NCBI GenBank assembly: GCA_964399625.1
Contig: CAYNSB010000005.1
Location: 27,493-91,492 of the forward strand
DNA length: 64,000 nt
From: CAYNSB01 sp964399625
Lineage (GTDB): Bacteria; Planctomycetota; Phycisphaerae; Phycisphaerales; UBA1924
Direction of reading: 5' to 3'
The notes beneath the pieces were generated by a model. It had not been told where the DNA came from. It saw only the letters and a list, made by a program, of their open reading frames with translations, and did not search any database. Numbering within the stretch: the first letter of the stretch is position 1; each line of letters opens with the position of its first letter. Positions 37,321 to 46,498 of this stretch are shown here, piece after piece. Made by a program: the position numbers and the translations under genes.

Positions 37321-38720
37321 GGAGTGACGGTCCTTGGCCGGGTCGTTGCGATGGTGATGCTCGCGGGATCGTTACGGGCACGCGCGGCGAAGCGCTCTCC
37401 CCGCTCCTCGTAGTTCGAGAACTGGTCCCACGAGGCGCACCCGGGGCTGAGCAGGACAATGTCGCCGGGGCGTGCGCGCCGAGCGATCGTGTCCATTGCG
37501 CGATCAAGATCGCCGCACTCATGGACGCGATCGGCAGAAGGGGATGCTCCGCGGGCGAGTGCGCTCAGGCCTGCGCCCGTTGCACCGATGGTGTACAACC
37601 CAGCCAGAGACGCCGCGGCTCGCGCGATGGGCGAAAGGTCCGACTTCTTGTCGTATCCGCCCGCGATCAGATGGATGCGTGCGTGCTCGAAGGCCGCGAT
37701 CGCGAGCATCGTCGCCTCGGGCGTCGTGCTCTTGGAATCGTTGTAGAACCGGACGCCGCCCCGCTCGCCCACGAACTGCAGTCGGTGGGGGAGACCCGAG
37801 AAATCCCGGGCAAGGTCGCGGGCCCGCGCCGCATTCAGGGCGGCGATGCCCAGCGATTCGATCGCGGCGATCGCCATCGCGGCGTTCACCTGGTTGTGCT
37901 CGCCGGGGATCGCAAGTTCGCCCACGCGAGCGGAGACGGGAACGAGCGTGCGCGCGACGCCGGGCCGCGTCGCCCAGTGCGCGAGTGATTCGCCCAGGAT
38001 CGCGATGTCTCCCGGACGCTGGTGCGCGAGCAGGTTCTGCTTGCTCTGGGTGTAGTGCTCGATCGAGCCGTGCCAATCGAGGTGGTTCGCCGAGAGGTTT
38101 GTCGCGATGGCAACGTGGGGTGACCAGCCTCCGGGGTGCTGCGCGAGCCAATGCAACTGAAAGCTGGAGAGTTCGAGCACGATCCATGTGTCCGCGTCGA
38201 TCGTGCCGTCCTCGATCGCGCCCAACAACGATCCCCCGATGTTGCCGCCCAGCACGACGCGCTCGCCCGCGCGCGTCAGGATGTGGTGGATGAGGGCCGA
38301 GGTTGTGCTCTTGCCCGCACTGCCGGTAATGCCGATTGTCCGATCGCGCCGGGGCAAGCGCGACACCGCGAGCCCGATCTCCGTCGTGATGGGAATGCGC
38401 GCGGCGGTGGCGGCCCGCAGGAAGCGGTTGTCCCACGGGGCTTTCACGGCCGGATTCGCTATGACAAGGTCGCACGTCGTGAAGTCGCTCACGTTGTGCT
38501 CGCCGAGGCGGAGCGTGACACTCCCGCCCGTGCCGCGTGCGTCGATCAGGTCCGCGAGCGCGGCGATGGACTCTTGCAGCTTCTCGCGCGGCTCCGTGTC
38601 CGTGACAAGAACATCGGCCCCCTGCGTCGGGAGCCAGCGCGTCACGCCGAGCCCGCCGCCGAAGCGGCCCAGGCCCATGACGGTGACTCGCTTGCCCGAG
38701 AGATCGTGCGGCACGTCCAT
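37317..38720 (-). CDS. murD: UDP-N-acetylmuramoylalanine--D-glutamate ligase
   Basis: ATP-dependent cytosolic ligase that adds D-Glu to UDP-MurNAc-L-Ala in peptidoglycan synthesis. The 467-residue protein has the three Mur domains: N-terminal Rossmann-like ('VTVMGLGRFGGGLGVTRWL'), central ATPase with P-loop 'GITGSAGKSTTSALIHHIL' and 'VLELSSFQLHW', and C-terminal ligase ('VRFYNDSKSTTPEATMLA', 'LIAGGYDKKSDLSPI', 'LLSPGCASWDQFSNYEERGE'). Key MurD signatures, SSFQL and the DSK(S/A)T motif with its Lys, are present. The start ATG follows the preceding membrane-protein gene by 11 bp. It is coupled to the downstream lipoprotein gene by ATGA. Presence of murD supports a peptidoglycan cell wall, of interest for planctomycetes. 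Confidence 0.95.
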   Translation of the reverse strand: MDVPHDLSGKRVTVMGLGRFGGGLGVTRWLPTQGADVLVTDTEPREKLQESIAALADLIDARGTGGSVTLRLGEHNVSDFTTCDLVIANPAVKAPWDNRFLRAATAARIPITTEIGLAVSRLPRRDRTIGITGSAGKSTTSALIHHILTRAGERVVLGGNIGGSLLGAIEDGTIDADTWIVLELSSFQLHWLAQHPGGWSPHVAIATNLSANHLDWHGSIEHYTQSKQNLLAHQRPGDIAILGESLAHWATRPGVARTLVPVSARVGELAIPGEHNQVNAAMAIAAIESLGIAALNAARARDLARDFSGLPHRLQFVGERGGVRFYNDSKSTTPEATMLAIAAFEHARIHLIAGGYDKKSDLSPIARAAASLAGLYTIGATGAGLSALARGASPSADRVHECGDLDRAMDTIARRARPGDIVLLSPGCASWDQFSNYEERGERFAARARNDPASITIATTRPRTVTP

Positions 38721-38731
38721 GCGCCGGATTG

Positions 38732-39304
38732 TTATGCGGAAGCCGACTTGGGGCTTTGCGTGGCCGCCCTTCCGGCCGTGAATGTGCTGAACACCCGACT
38801 GCGACCGCATTCGGGACACTTGGCGGATGGCGACAAGCCAGCGAGGCTGTACCCGCACTCGATACAGGAAAGGTTGTTCGCCATGAGTGAAAGTTCGTGG
38901 CGTGTGATGTCCCGATGAGCTCCCCAGGACCGGGCGATCCGACGACCCGCAAAGATGAGCGGGATTGCGGAGGCGATGCCCATGTTGAGCAAGAGGGGAA
39001 AAGCGATCGCACGAACGTGCGACGTCGTGACCCACTCCACGGGCCACTCCACGACTCTGCGCGTGCGGTCCAAGGGAAAGGCACCGGGCATGAATCCTCG
39101 ATCCGTCCTTCCTACGACTAGGTATCCTGGAATGATCTTCATGAAGTAGCCGGGGCGGAATGGTCGAATCTCAGCGGGGTTGCGAACGAGACTGAAGGCA
39201 AAGAACACTGCCCAAAGAAGCGGGATCGGCCATAGTCGAGCGAGAGCCCGCCGGTCGTAAAGATTGGCGCGCTTGACCAGCCGCTCATAGCGCTGAATGA
39301 ACAT
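38732..39304 (-). CDS. Membrane protein with C-terminal planctomycete-type zinc ribbon
   Basis: 190 residues: a basic N-terminus, two hydrophobic helices ('LWPIPLLWAVFFAFSLV' and 'AIAFPLLLNMGIASAIPLIF') flanking a ~70-residue extracytoplasmic-looking loop, then a cytosolic zinc ribbon 'CIECGYSLAGLSPSAKCPEC' (about residues 147-166) and a low-complexity tail. The C-x2-CGY.L.GL...C-x2-C form is a hallmark of many Phycisphaerae hypotheticals. Function unknown. It is wedged 6 bp after the transaminase gene and 11 bp before murD in one operon, so an envelope-related role is possible (inference). Confidence 0.75.
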   Translation of the reverse strand: MFIQRYERLVKRANLYDRRALARLWPIPLLWAVFFAFSLVRNPAEIRPFRPGYFMKIIPGYLVVGRTDRGFMPGAFPLDRTRRVVEWPVEWVTTSHVRAIAFPLLLNMGIASAIPLIFAGRRIARSWGAHRDITRHELSLMANNLSCIECGYSLAGLSPSAKCPECGRSRVFSTFTAGRAATQSPKSASA

Positions 39305-39310
39305 GCGTGG

Positions 39311-40219
39311 TTATACGCACGCCGGCGTCGCCTGCTTCAGGTAGGGGTCCGCGAGGTCCAGGTCCCGGCAGATGGAACCGACCAGGGCCCGCAGCAGGCT
39401 CCGCGCGACGGGCCCGGGCGAGCCCTCGCCGATTACACGTCCATCCAGGTGCGTCACGCTCGTCACCATGGTCGTCGTGCCCACGAGCATGATCTCGCTC
39501 GCGCGAGCCAGTTCTTCCTCGCGCACCGCGCGCTCGATCAGGCTCGGGCACGCCTCGAGCTCCAGCGAGCGCGTGACGCCAGCAAGGATCGACGGGCGAT
39601 TCAAGGGTGGCGTGACGATCTCCGTCCCGCCGTCGCGCGCGGGAAGTGCGATCACGACGTTCGCGTACGTGCCCTCCGCGACGAGCCCGTCGCGGATAAG
39701 GAGTGCATCAGCGCCGCCCTGATCGACCGACTCGAGCGCGCCCAGCACGCCGCCCATGAGGGAGATGCTCTTGATGTGCCCGCGCAGCCAGCGGAGGTCC
39801 GGGCGCGTGCCCATGCGGATGGTGGGGGGCTCCGTGAACGCCTCGATGGGCGGGACGGGCGTGCAGTACCCGAAGACCGTGGGCGTCATGGGTCCGCTGG
39901 GGATGCGCGAGCGCACGGGCTGTCCGGGGGCGGGCGTCCCGCGCGTGACCTGCCAGTAGACAAACGCGTCGGGCAGGTTGTTGGCGCGGATGAGGTCCAG
40001 CGACATCTGCGTGAGCGCGCCGGGGTCCCAGGCGATTCGGGCCTCGGTCAGCCCCGCGCGCATGCGGGCGATGTGCCGGTCCATCGCGCGCATCTTGAAC
40101 GAGAAGGAGCGCAGCCCCTCGTAGATGCCATCGCCGAAGATGAAGCCGCGATCGAAGGGCGAGATGTGCGCCTGTTCGTGCGGGAGAAGTCGGCCGTTGA
40201 GGTGGACGATCACGGGCAA
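39311..40219 (-). CDS. Class IV PLP aminotransferase, D-amino-acid transaminase-like
   Basis: 302 residues of fold-type IV PLP enzyme. Marks: 'ISPFDRGFIFGDGIYEGLRS' (phosphate-cup region), the Schiff-base lysine in 'WLRGHIKSISLMGG', then 'ADALLIRDGLVAEGTYANVV' and 'REEELARASEIMLVGTTTMV'. The lysine context H-I-K-S with the following 'GG..ALLIRDG..AEG' is closer to D-amino-acid transaminases than to branched-chain aminotransferases (IlvE), but the two cannot be separated safely by eye. A D-amino-acid enzyme could make D-Glu from 2-oxoglutarate for MurD, encoded two genes downstream. It follows priA by 42 bp. Confidence 0.82.
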   Translation of the reverse strand: MPVIVHLNGRLLPHEQAHISPFDRGFIFGDGIYEGLRSFSFKMRAMDRHIARMRAGLTEARIAWDPGALTQMSLDLIRANNLPDAFVYWQVTRGTPAPGQPVRSRIPSGPMTPTVFGYCTPVPPIEAFTEPPTIRMGTRPDLRWLRGHIKSISLMGGVLGALESVDQGGADALLIRDGLVAEGTYANVVIALPARDGGTEIVTPPLNRPSILAGVTRSLELEACPSLIERAVREEELARASEIMLVGTTTMVTSVTHLDGRVIGEGSPGPVARSLLRALVGSICRDLDLADPYLKQATPACV

Positions 40220-40261
40220 GAGTATCGGGCGGAGGGGTGATGCGCGATGAGCGGCGGGGCG

Positions 40262-42721
40262 TCACGCCAGGGCCACCGGGTCCACATCCACCGCCGTGTG
40301 CGCGTCGCTCTTGAGGAGCCCGCGATTGGCCAGCGCGGCGAGCATGCGGTGCAGGTCCGTCGCGCGGGGGGCAAGCACCTCGATACCGATCCGGAACTGC
40401 TGCGCCACGCGCGAGAGCGGCGCGGGCGCGGGCCCGAGCACCCGGCAGCCGGGCCCGGCCGCCTCCTCGAGCAGTTTCGCCAGGGCGCCCGCTCGCGACT
40501 CGGCCTTTGCGTACTCCCGATCGCGCACGACGATCCGCGCCATGCGGGTCGCCGGCGGCAACTCCGAGCGTGCACGGATCGCCAGCTCGCGATCCGCAAA
40601 GCCGCGATAGTCGTGCGCTGCCGCGTGCACGATCGCGGGATCGCGCGGGTTGATGGTCTGCACGATCACGAGCCCCGCGTGCTCGCCTCGCCCGGCCCGT
40701 CCCGCGACCTGGCTGATGAGCTGGAAGGCGCGCTCGCTGGAGCGGAAATCGGGCAGCGCGAGGCCCGTGTCCGCGTTGATCACGCCCACCAGGCGCACGT
40801 TGGGGTAGTCCAGGCCCTTGGCGATCATCTGCGTGCCCAGCAGCACGCGCAGCTCGCCCTTGGCGAAGCGCTCGAGCACGGAGAAATAGTCGCGCGCCGA
40901 GCGCATCGTGTCGCCGTCCACGCGTGCCAGGGCGCGCGCGGGGTCCACGCCCACATCGGGCCAGCCCTTGAGCACATCGATGAGCTCCTCCTCCACGCGC
41001 TGCGTACCCACGCCCAGCACGAGCACGCGCCGCTGGCACACGGGACACGTCGCGGGCACCTTCTGCTCCGCGAGGCAGTGGTGGCATCGCACGAGCTCGC
41101 GCGGCCCGGGCACGCCCGTCGAGAATCGCTTGTGCAGCACGAGCCCCGCGTCGCAATCCGAGCACGTGAGCACCCATCCGCACGCGGGCGAAGGACAGCA
41201 GAGGTGGTGGGCGAAGCCGCGCCGGTTGAGCAGGAAGATCGCCTGCCCGCCGTCGCACAGCGTGGTCAGCAGCGCGCGTCGGAGCGTGGGCCCAAGAGCC
41301 GAGAGTGAGCGCGGCGCGCGACGGGGTGAATCGCCATCGGCCTCGGGGTGGGGCGCGGGCTCGCGCTCGCTGCGCTCGTGGGCGAGGTCCACGATCTGCA
41401 CGCTCGGCAGCGTGCCAGCGCCCACGCGATCGGGCAATTCCCAGAGCTTGTAGCGCCCATCGATCGCGCTCTTGTAGCTCTCGAGCGAGGGCGTCGCGGA
41501 CCCAAGCACCACCGGACAGCCCTCCAGCTGCGCACGCTTGATCGCCACGTCCCGCCCGTGGTACCGCGGCAACTGGTCCTGCTTGTAGTCCGTCGCGTGT
41601 TCCTCATCGACGACGACGAGCCCCAGGCGTGTGAGCGGGGCGAAGATCGCCGAGCGTGCTCCGACGACCACCCGGCACGAGGAACTCGCGGCGAGCGTCC
41701 ACTGTCGATGGCGCTCCGCGGCGGTGAGGCCCGAGTGCAGCACCGCGACAGTGGGGGAGTCCGACGGACCGCTGCCGGGCCCGCTCCCACGCCCGAATCG
41801 ATCGATGAAACGACCGGCGGTCTGGGGGGTGAGCGAGATTTCCGGCACGAGCACCAGCGCCTGCTTGCCCTGCCCGATCGCGTGCTCGATCGCGCGCAGG
41901 TACACCTCAGTCTTGCCCGAGCCGGTCACGCCCCAGAGCAGGTGAACGCCGAAGGACCCGAGCGACGAGATCAGCCCCTGGGTCACGCGCGATTGAGCCG
42001 GAGTGAGGCTCGGGGGCGGAGTGGTCGACTCCGCGCGGAATCGCTCCCACAGCGGCGTGCGCGCCCGCACCACCTCGCGGTCCACACGCACGAGCAGCCC
42101 GGCATCGACGAGGCGATTGAGCGGCCCGAGATTCGCGCAGCCGGCCCTCACCATCAGCTCGCGCGGCTCGATCGCGTCCGACAGCGACAGGGCGGCGATC
42201 GCCTCCCACGCCGCGCGCACGGAGGGCTTAAGCTCGATCTGGTTGAGCAGCGCCGACGCGGTGCCCGAATCGACGGGCGCCAGGAGCGATCGTGTGACGA
42301 GCCCCGTGCCATGCTTGACCGCCGCGGGGAGCATCGTCGCGAAGACCATCCCCAGCGGGCACACGTAGTACTCGCCCATCCAGCGGGCCAGGTCCACAAG
42401 CACGCCCGGCAGGCGCGAAGGAGCGACGCTCAGGATCGGCTTCACGCGCGACGGCGCGAGGTCGCCCAGCATCTCGCGTCCGCCCACCTCGATGACGAAG
42501 GCGTCCACGCTCGAATCGCCCCGTCCCAGCGGCACGCGCACGCGCTGCCCAACAGAGATCTCGCGCACGCCCGCGGGCACGCTGTACGTGAGCGTCTCGC
42601 CGGTGCTCCCGTGCTCGCTCGTGCGACGGGTCAGGCTCCGCTCCACGGCGACACGCACGAAGCGCGTTGCCCCGGGGTCGGGCGTGTTGGGCGGCGGGGA
42701 TGAGCCGAACAGATCGTGCAT
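40262..42721 (-). CDS. priA: Primosomal replication-restart helicase PriA
   Basis: 819 residues from this ATG; 3'-to-5' superfamily 2 DNA helicase that reloads replication at stalled forks. It has the N-terminal 3' DNA-binding domain ('AVERSLTRRTS', 'QRVRVPLGRGDSSVDAFVIE'), Walker A 'GVTGSGKTEVYLRAIE', DEEH box 'LVVVDEEHATDYKQ', 'YHGRDVAIKRAQ', 'VLGSATPSLESY', the zinc region 'CPSPACGWVLTCSDCD' with 'CHHCLAEQKVPATCPVC', and motif V/VI 'LGTQMIAKGLDYPNVRLVGV' and 'QVAGRAGRGEHAGLVIVQT'. All eight zinc cysteines appear present. A GTG nine codons upstream (42748) is an alternative start; neither has a clear ribosome site. It heads a five-gene minus-strand run ending with the YdjY-like gene. Confidence 0.94.
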   Translation of the reverse strand: MHDLFGSSPPPNTPDPGATRFVRVAVERSLTRRTSEHGSTGETLTYSVPAGVREISVGQRVRVPLGRGDSSVDAFVIEVGGREMLGDLAPSRVKPILSVAPSRLPGVLVDLARWMGEYYVCPLGMVFATMLPAAVKHGTGLVTRSLLAPVDSGTASALLNQIELKPSVRAAWEAIAALSLSDAIEPRELMVRAGCANLGPLNRLVDAGLLVRVDREVVRARTPLWERFRAESTTPPPSLTPAQSRVTQGLISSLGSFGVHLLWGVTGSGKTEVYLRAIEHAIGQGKQALVLVPEISLTPQTAGRFIDRFGRGSGPGSGPSDSPTVAVLHSGLTAAERHRQWTLAASSSCRVVVGARSAIFAPLTRLGLVVVDEEHATDYKQDQLPRYHGRDVAIKRAQLEGCPVVLGSATPSLESYKSAIDGRYKLWELPDRVGAGTLPSVQIVDLAHERSEREPAPHPEADGDSPRRAPRSLSALGPTLRRALLTTLCDGGQAIFLLNRRGFAHHLCCPSPACGWVLTCSDCDAGLVLHKRFSTGVPGPRELVRCHHCLAEQKVPATCPVCQRRVLVLGVGTQRVEEELIDVLKGWPDVGVDPARALARVDGDTMRSARDYFSVLERFAKGELRVLLGTQMIAKGLDYPNVRLVGVINADTGLALPDFRSSERAFQLISQVAGRAGRGEHAGLVIVQTINPRDPAIVHAAAHDYRGFADRELAIRARSELPPATRMARIVVRDREYAKAESRAGALAKLLEEAAGPGCRVLGPAPAPLSRVAQQFRIGIEVLAPRATDLHRMLAALANRGLLKSDAHTAVDVDPVALA

Positions 42722-42782
42722 GGATGGCGCGGATTGTTCATCGCGCACGCCCCGCGGGCGCGCGAGGGTGCGTGAGGGCGTC

Positions 42783-42788
42783 TACACT
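42783..42788 (+). promoter_or_regulatory. -10-like TACACT before carA (near-leaderless type)
   Basis: TACACT ends 9 nt before the carA ATG at 42798. No ribosome site is present in the gap. Confidence 0.45.
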
Positions 42789-42797
42789 CGTCTCTCG

Positions 42798-44012
42798 ATG
42801 CACGACTCCTCGGATCGCGTCGAATCTCCCATCGCCCGGCTCGCGCTCGCGGATGGTTCCGTCTTCGCCGGAAGCGCCTTTGGCGCGACGGGGCGGGGCA
42901 TCGTGTCCGAGGCCGAGGTGGTGTTCAACACGAGCATGTGCGGGTACCAGGAAGCCCTCACCGACCCCTCGTACAACCGACAGATCCTGGTCGCGACGTT
43001 CCCGCTGATGGGGAACTACGGCACCAACGCCCAGGACGTCGAGAGCCAGAAGGTCCAGGTCTCCGGGTTCGTCGTGCGTGAGCTGGCACGCCGGTACTCC
43101 AACTACCGGGCGGACCGCGGGCTGTCGCAGTACCTCGCTTCCGAGGGCGTGCTGGGGCTGAGCGGCGTCGACACGCGGGCGATCACGCGCCGCCTGCGCA
43201 CCACGGGCGTCATGTCGGGCGTGCTGACGGATCGAGCCGACCTGAGCGACGCCGACCTCGTGCGCATGGCCCGCGAAGCGCCGAGCATGGCCGGCGCGAA
43301 CCTCGTGCCCAATGTCGGCTGCTCCTCCCGCCAGACATGGAGCGAGACGCTCGCGGACTGGTCGCCCACGCACGCCGATCCTGCCGCGCCGCGGACTGAG
43401 CGATTCCGCGTGCTCGCCCTGGACTGCGGCGCCAAGCGGAACATCCTGCGGAATCTCGCCGATCGCGGGTGCGACGTGAGCGTGATCCCGCACGACACGC
43501 CGGCCGCGAAAATTCTCGCGGAGTTCAAGGGCGGTTCGTTCGATGGGCTCTTCATCTCCAACGGCCCGGGCGATCCCGCCGCGGTGGAGGCGACCATCGC
43601 GACGCTCCGCACGCTCATCGCCGGCAAGCCCCAGGACACCGTGCCCACCTTCGGCATTTGCCTCGGGCACCAGCTCCTGAGCCTCGCGGCGGGCGCCAAG
43701 ACGTACAAGCTGAAGTTCGGGCATCGCGGCGCCAACCAGCCCGTGCTCAACACCGTCACGGGGCGCGTGGAGATCACGAGCCAGAACCACGGCTTCGCGG
43801 TCGATCCCGAGTCGCTCAAGAGCGTGGGCGGCGAGCCCACGCACGTCAATCTCAACGACGGAACGCTCGCGGGCTTTCGCATGAAGGACCGCCCGGTGTT
43901 CGCGGTGCAGCACCACCCCGAGGCGTCACCCGGGCCGCACGACGCGGGGTACTTGTTCGATCAGTTTGTGGACTCCATGCGAGCCCGGCGGGGCGCGGCC
44001 AAGACCCGATAA
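42798..44012 (+). CDS. carA: Carbamoyl-phosphate synthase small (glutaminase) subunit
   Basis: The 404-residue subunit hydrolyses glutamine and feeds ammonia to CarB for carbamoyl phosphate, precursor of arginine and pyrimidines. The N-terminal CPSase domain shows 'EVVFNTSMCGYQEALTDPSY'; the C-terminal class I glutaminase domain has the nucleophile Cys in 'FGICLGHQLLSLAAG' and the His/Glu pair in 'FAVQHHPEASPGPHD'. Length is close to the ~380 usual. carB is not adjacent in the window. It has its own -10-like element, so it is independent of the divergent priA operon. Start ATG 42798; the longer frame lies within priA. Confidence 0.96.
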   Translation: MHDSSDRVESPIARLALADGSVFAGSAFGATGRGIVSEAEVVFNTSMCGYQEALTDPSYNRQILVATFPLMGNYGTNAQDVESQKVQVSGFVVRELARRYSNYRADRGLSQYLASEGVLGLSGVDTRAITRRLRTTGVMSGVLTDRADLSDADLVRMAREAPSMAGANLVPNVGCSSRQTWSETLADWSPTHADPAAPRTERFRVLALDCGAKRNILRNLADRGCDVSVIPHDTPAAKILAEFKGGSFDGLFISNGPGDPAAVEATIATLRTLIAGKPQDTVPTFGICLGHQLLSLAAGAKTYKLKFGHRGANQPVLNTVTGRVEITSQNHGFAVDPESLKSVGGEPTHVNLNDGTLAGFRMKDRPVFAVQHHPEASPGPHDAGYLFDQFVDSMRARRGAAKTR

Positions 44013-44212
44013 TTCGCTTCGCTCGCTCAATGGCAGTTTGGAGATCTTTGGAAAGTGTTCACGCGAGCGGCGCTCGCTGGCGGTCGTTCGGAAGGCGTCG
44101 CACGACGAACCGGGCGGAGTTATCCGCAATGAGCGTCCGGAATGCAGGGATGGCGCGAATCGGGCGTTCGAAGAATTATTTGAGACGTTGATGAAAAAAT
44201 GCTGTCACGCTC

Positions 44213-44224
44213 GATCAATTGATC
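44213..44224. promoter_or_regulatory. 12-bp perfect palindrome, candidate operator
   Basis: GATCAATTGATC reads the same on both strands and directly abuts the -35 hexamer of the promoter at 44225. Its position suggests binding of a dimeric regulator, unproven. Confidence 0.4.
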
Positions 44225-44253
44225 TTGCTGTGTTGGGTTCCGTGAGGTACAAA
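44225..44253 (+). promoter_or_regulatory. Candidate promoter of dockerin-anchored protein 1
   Basis: TTGCTG (44225-44230), a 17-nt spacer and TACAAA (44248-44253). It gives a leader of about 105 nt ending in AAGGAGAT before the GTG start. Confidence 0.5.
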
Positions 44254-44365
44254 TCACGGTCACCCGGAAGAGAGGGTTGAATTCTCGACTCGGTCCGGGC
44301 GTCGATGCGTTCATTCGATTTCAGGCTGTTCATCCCCCCAGGTCGTATTGGAAAGGAGATCCGAG

Positions 44366-46450
44366 GTGAATCAGACGAAGCTTTCTGTGGCTGTTCTCGC
44401 GGCTTCCGCCGGGCTTGCGTGCTCTGCGGCGTTCGCGGGCGATATCGATGGCGCCTTCAACTCGAAGGCCCCCAAGGCCCCCGTCGCGGTGCAGGGCAAC
44501 CTCAAGTTCTACAAGGAGTCCGACTTCCTTGTGTCTGAGGTGACCAAGATGTACGTCAACGGTCAGCAGGTTCCCTTCGTGCAGTCCGACACGATCCAGG
44601 GCCTGACCGCCGGCACCGACACCGGTAACGGCTTCATCGCGTACGACAGCTCGCGTCCCGACACCCCGTTCACGTCGACGTCCGCCGGCTACTACACGGC
44701 GACGATCAGCGGCAACCAGATCAACGCGGCGCTCGATGACGTGACGCTCGGCGGCGGCGCCAGCGGCGCGACGAACATCGGCGGCCTGCGCGTCCGCTTC
44801 GCCACGGCGACGGACATCCCCGCGGCCGACACGTTCTACGTCGGTCTGCAGTGGTGGGACGGGTTCAGCGGCGCGGGCACTCCCGTGAACACGAACCTCG
44901 CCGGCACCCTCCTGCTCCAGAACGCGTCGTCCGGCACGGGCTGGGCGACGGGCGCGGTCTACCGCACCCGTTACGTCGCGTCGAGCTTCCTCCCCCTCGA
45001 CTTCAACACCGCCGGCTCCAGCGGCGCGGTCGAGTGGCTCTCCCTCGCGGACAACGCGGGCGCCCCAGACACCGTCGTCTACCCCTTCGCTCGCTGCCTC
45101 TTCAGCAGCGCCGCGGCGCCCACGGTCGGCACGACGACCAACGGCATCTTCTTCGCGAACAACGTGCTCGACAGCCTGGGCAACGGCGCGTACAACGGCC
45201 CGGCCGTGACGTTCGTTGACTCCAGCAGCAACCCGATTCCGTCCAACATCGGGTTCTCCCTCGTCGCGTTCGCCACGGGCGCGGGGTACCAGGCGTGCTG
45301 CTTGCCGGGCGCGCCCACGGGCGGCTGCGTTGTTCTCAAGCCTGCGGTCTGTACGGCCCAGGGCGGCGTGGTGAAGGCTCAGGCTGACTGCGCCCTCACG
45401 ATCGCCAATCAGTGCGCCGGCCTCGCGGCGGGCACCATCTTCAACAACGGTCCCCTCGGCACGGGCACGGCTGTGGTCAGCGGCGCGAGCGTCGCGGGCT
45501 TCAACGCCATCGCCGGCGCCGTGTGGGATGAGACCCCGCTCGACATCGGCGCGGCGACGGGCCAGAACCCCTGCGTCAACAACCTGATCGGTGGCGGCGT
45601 GGCGAGCACGGCCCAGAAGGTCGGCGACGACTTCGTCGTCCCGGCTGGTGAGACGTGGAACGTCACGGGCATCAAGCTCTACAACTACCGCACGGGCGAC
45701 TCTTCGACCCGCAACCCGCTCGATACGGCCACGATCTCGATCTGGAAGGGCTTCCCCGATGCTCCCGGCTCCGTCCGCGTTGCCGGCGATGACATCACCC
45801 TCCTGACGCCGTCCGCCGCTACGGCGCTGACCATGTTCCGCACGGGCAGCACGTGGCCCGCGGTGGTGCCCGGCATCACCCGCCGCGTGTGGGAGAACAC
45901 GTTCAACGTCACGGCTTCCGGCCTCACCGCTGGTCAGTACTACGTGACGTGGAACATCCAGCGCGCGGGCGCCACGCCGTTCCAGCCGCTCCTCTCCGTG
46001 ATGACGGCTGCTCCGAAGATCGTGTCCACCACGCCCCCGACGTTCACGGGCGCGGGCGGCACGGTCGACTTCGGCGCGGGCAACTCGATCTTGGGCTTCT
46101 TCCAGGGCGACGGCTCGGGCACGAACCCCGGCACGTGGGGCCACGAGATCGACTCTCGCGCTGAGGTCGATGGCACGGGCGCCGGCAACTTCGATACGAG
46201 CACCTGCCTCCCGTACACCGCCGAACTGCCGTTCGCCGTTGTCGGGACCAAGGTGAGCACGGCGTGCTACGCGAACTGCACGGGCAACACGGATCTCCCG
46301 CTGCTCACGGCGTCGGACTTCACGTGCTTCCTGAACAAGTTCCGCGCTGGCGACGCCTACGCGAACTGCAACGGGAACACCGATGCTCCGCTCCTCACGG
46401 CCGCGGACTTCACGTGCTTCCTGAACAAGTTCCGCGCTGGCTGCCCGTAA
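44366..46450 (+). CDS. Secreted GC-type dockerin-anchored protein, copy 1
   Basis: 694 residues. The signal peptide cleaves after 'CSAAFA'. The long mature part is Thr/Ser/Gly/Ala-rich and strand-rich, with 'TFYVGLQWWDGFSGAGTPVN' near residue 160 and a central cysteine block 'CCLPGAPTGGC' (about 312-322). The last ~62 residues are two copies of a dockerin-like loop-helix unit, 'CYANCTGNTD' then 'DFTCFLNKFRAG', ending in Cys-Pro. The Cys-rich 'GC-type' dockerin is known from Phycisphaerae-type planctomycetes as a C-terminal anchor domain; the partner cohesin-like protein is not known to me. GTG start with AAGGAG upstream. The whole is repeated by a paralogue downstream, with separate promoter and terminator. 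Confidence 0.85.
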   Translation: MNQTKLSVAVLAASAGLACSAAFAGDIDGAFNSKAPKAPVAVQGNLKFYKESDFLVSEVTKMYVNGQQVPFVQSDTIQGLTAGTDTGNGFIAYDSSRPDTPFTSTSAGYYTATISGNQINAALDDVTLGGGASGATNIGGLRVRFATATDIPAADTFYVGLQWWDGFSGAGTPVNTNLAGTLLLQNASSGTGWATGAVYRTRYVASSFLPLDFNTAGSSGAVEWLSLADNAGAPDTVVYPFARCLFSSAAAPTVGTTTNGIFFANNVLDSLGNGAYNGPAVTFVDSSSNPIPSNIGFSLVAFATGAGYQACCLPGAPTGGCVVLKPAVCTAQGGVVKAQADCALTIANQCAGLAAGTIFNNGPLGTGTAVVSGASVAGFNAIAGAVWDETPLDIGAATGQNPCVNNLIGGGVASTAQKVGDDFVVPAGETWNVTGIKLYNYRTGDSSTRNPLDTATISIWKGFPDAPGSVRVAGDDITLLTPSAATALTMFRTGSTWPAVVPGITRRVWENTFNVTASGLTAGQYYVTWNIQRAGATPFQPLLSVMTAAPKIVSTTPPTFTGAGGTVDFGAGNSILGFFQGDGSGTNPGTWGHEIDSRAEVDGTGAGNFDTSTCLPYTAELPFAVVGTKVSTACYANCTGNTDLPLLTASDFTCFLNKFRAGDAYANCNGNTDAPLLTAADFTCFLNKFRAGCP
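46316..46441 (+). repeat. Two of four identical 36-bp copies encoding the dockerin helix
   Basis: The 36 bases encoding DFTCFLNKFRAG occur without change at 46316-46351 and 46406-46441, and again at 48653-48688 and 48743-48778 in the paralogue. Identical third positions argue for recent duplication or gene conversion rather than only protein-level selection. Confidence 0.9.
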
Positions 46451-46498
46451 TGGGCTGAACCCGATCGGGACGGCTCGATCGGTTTGATGTGATCTCAG

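Larger units (their letters stand above)
44013..44365 (+). other. Gene-free region after carA: hairpin, palindrome, promoter
   Basis: GCGAGC/GCTCGC around GGC (44063-44077) is a hairpin without a T-run, a weak possible carA terminator. From about 44170 the DNA becomes AT-rich, ending in a 12-bp palindrome and a promoter for the dockerin protein gene. No ORF with coding character is seen. Confidence 0.5.
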
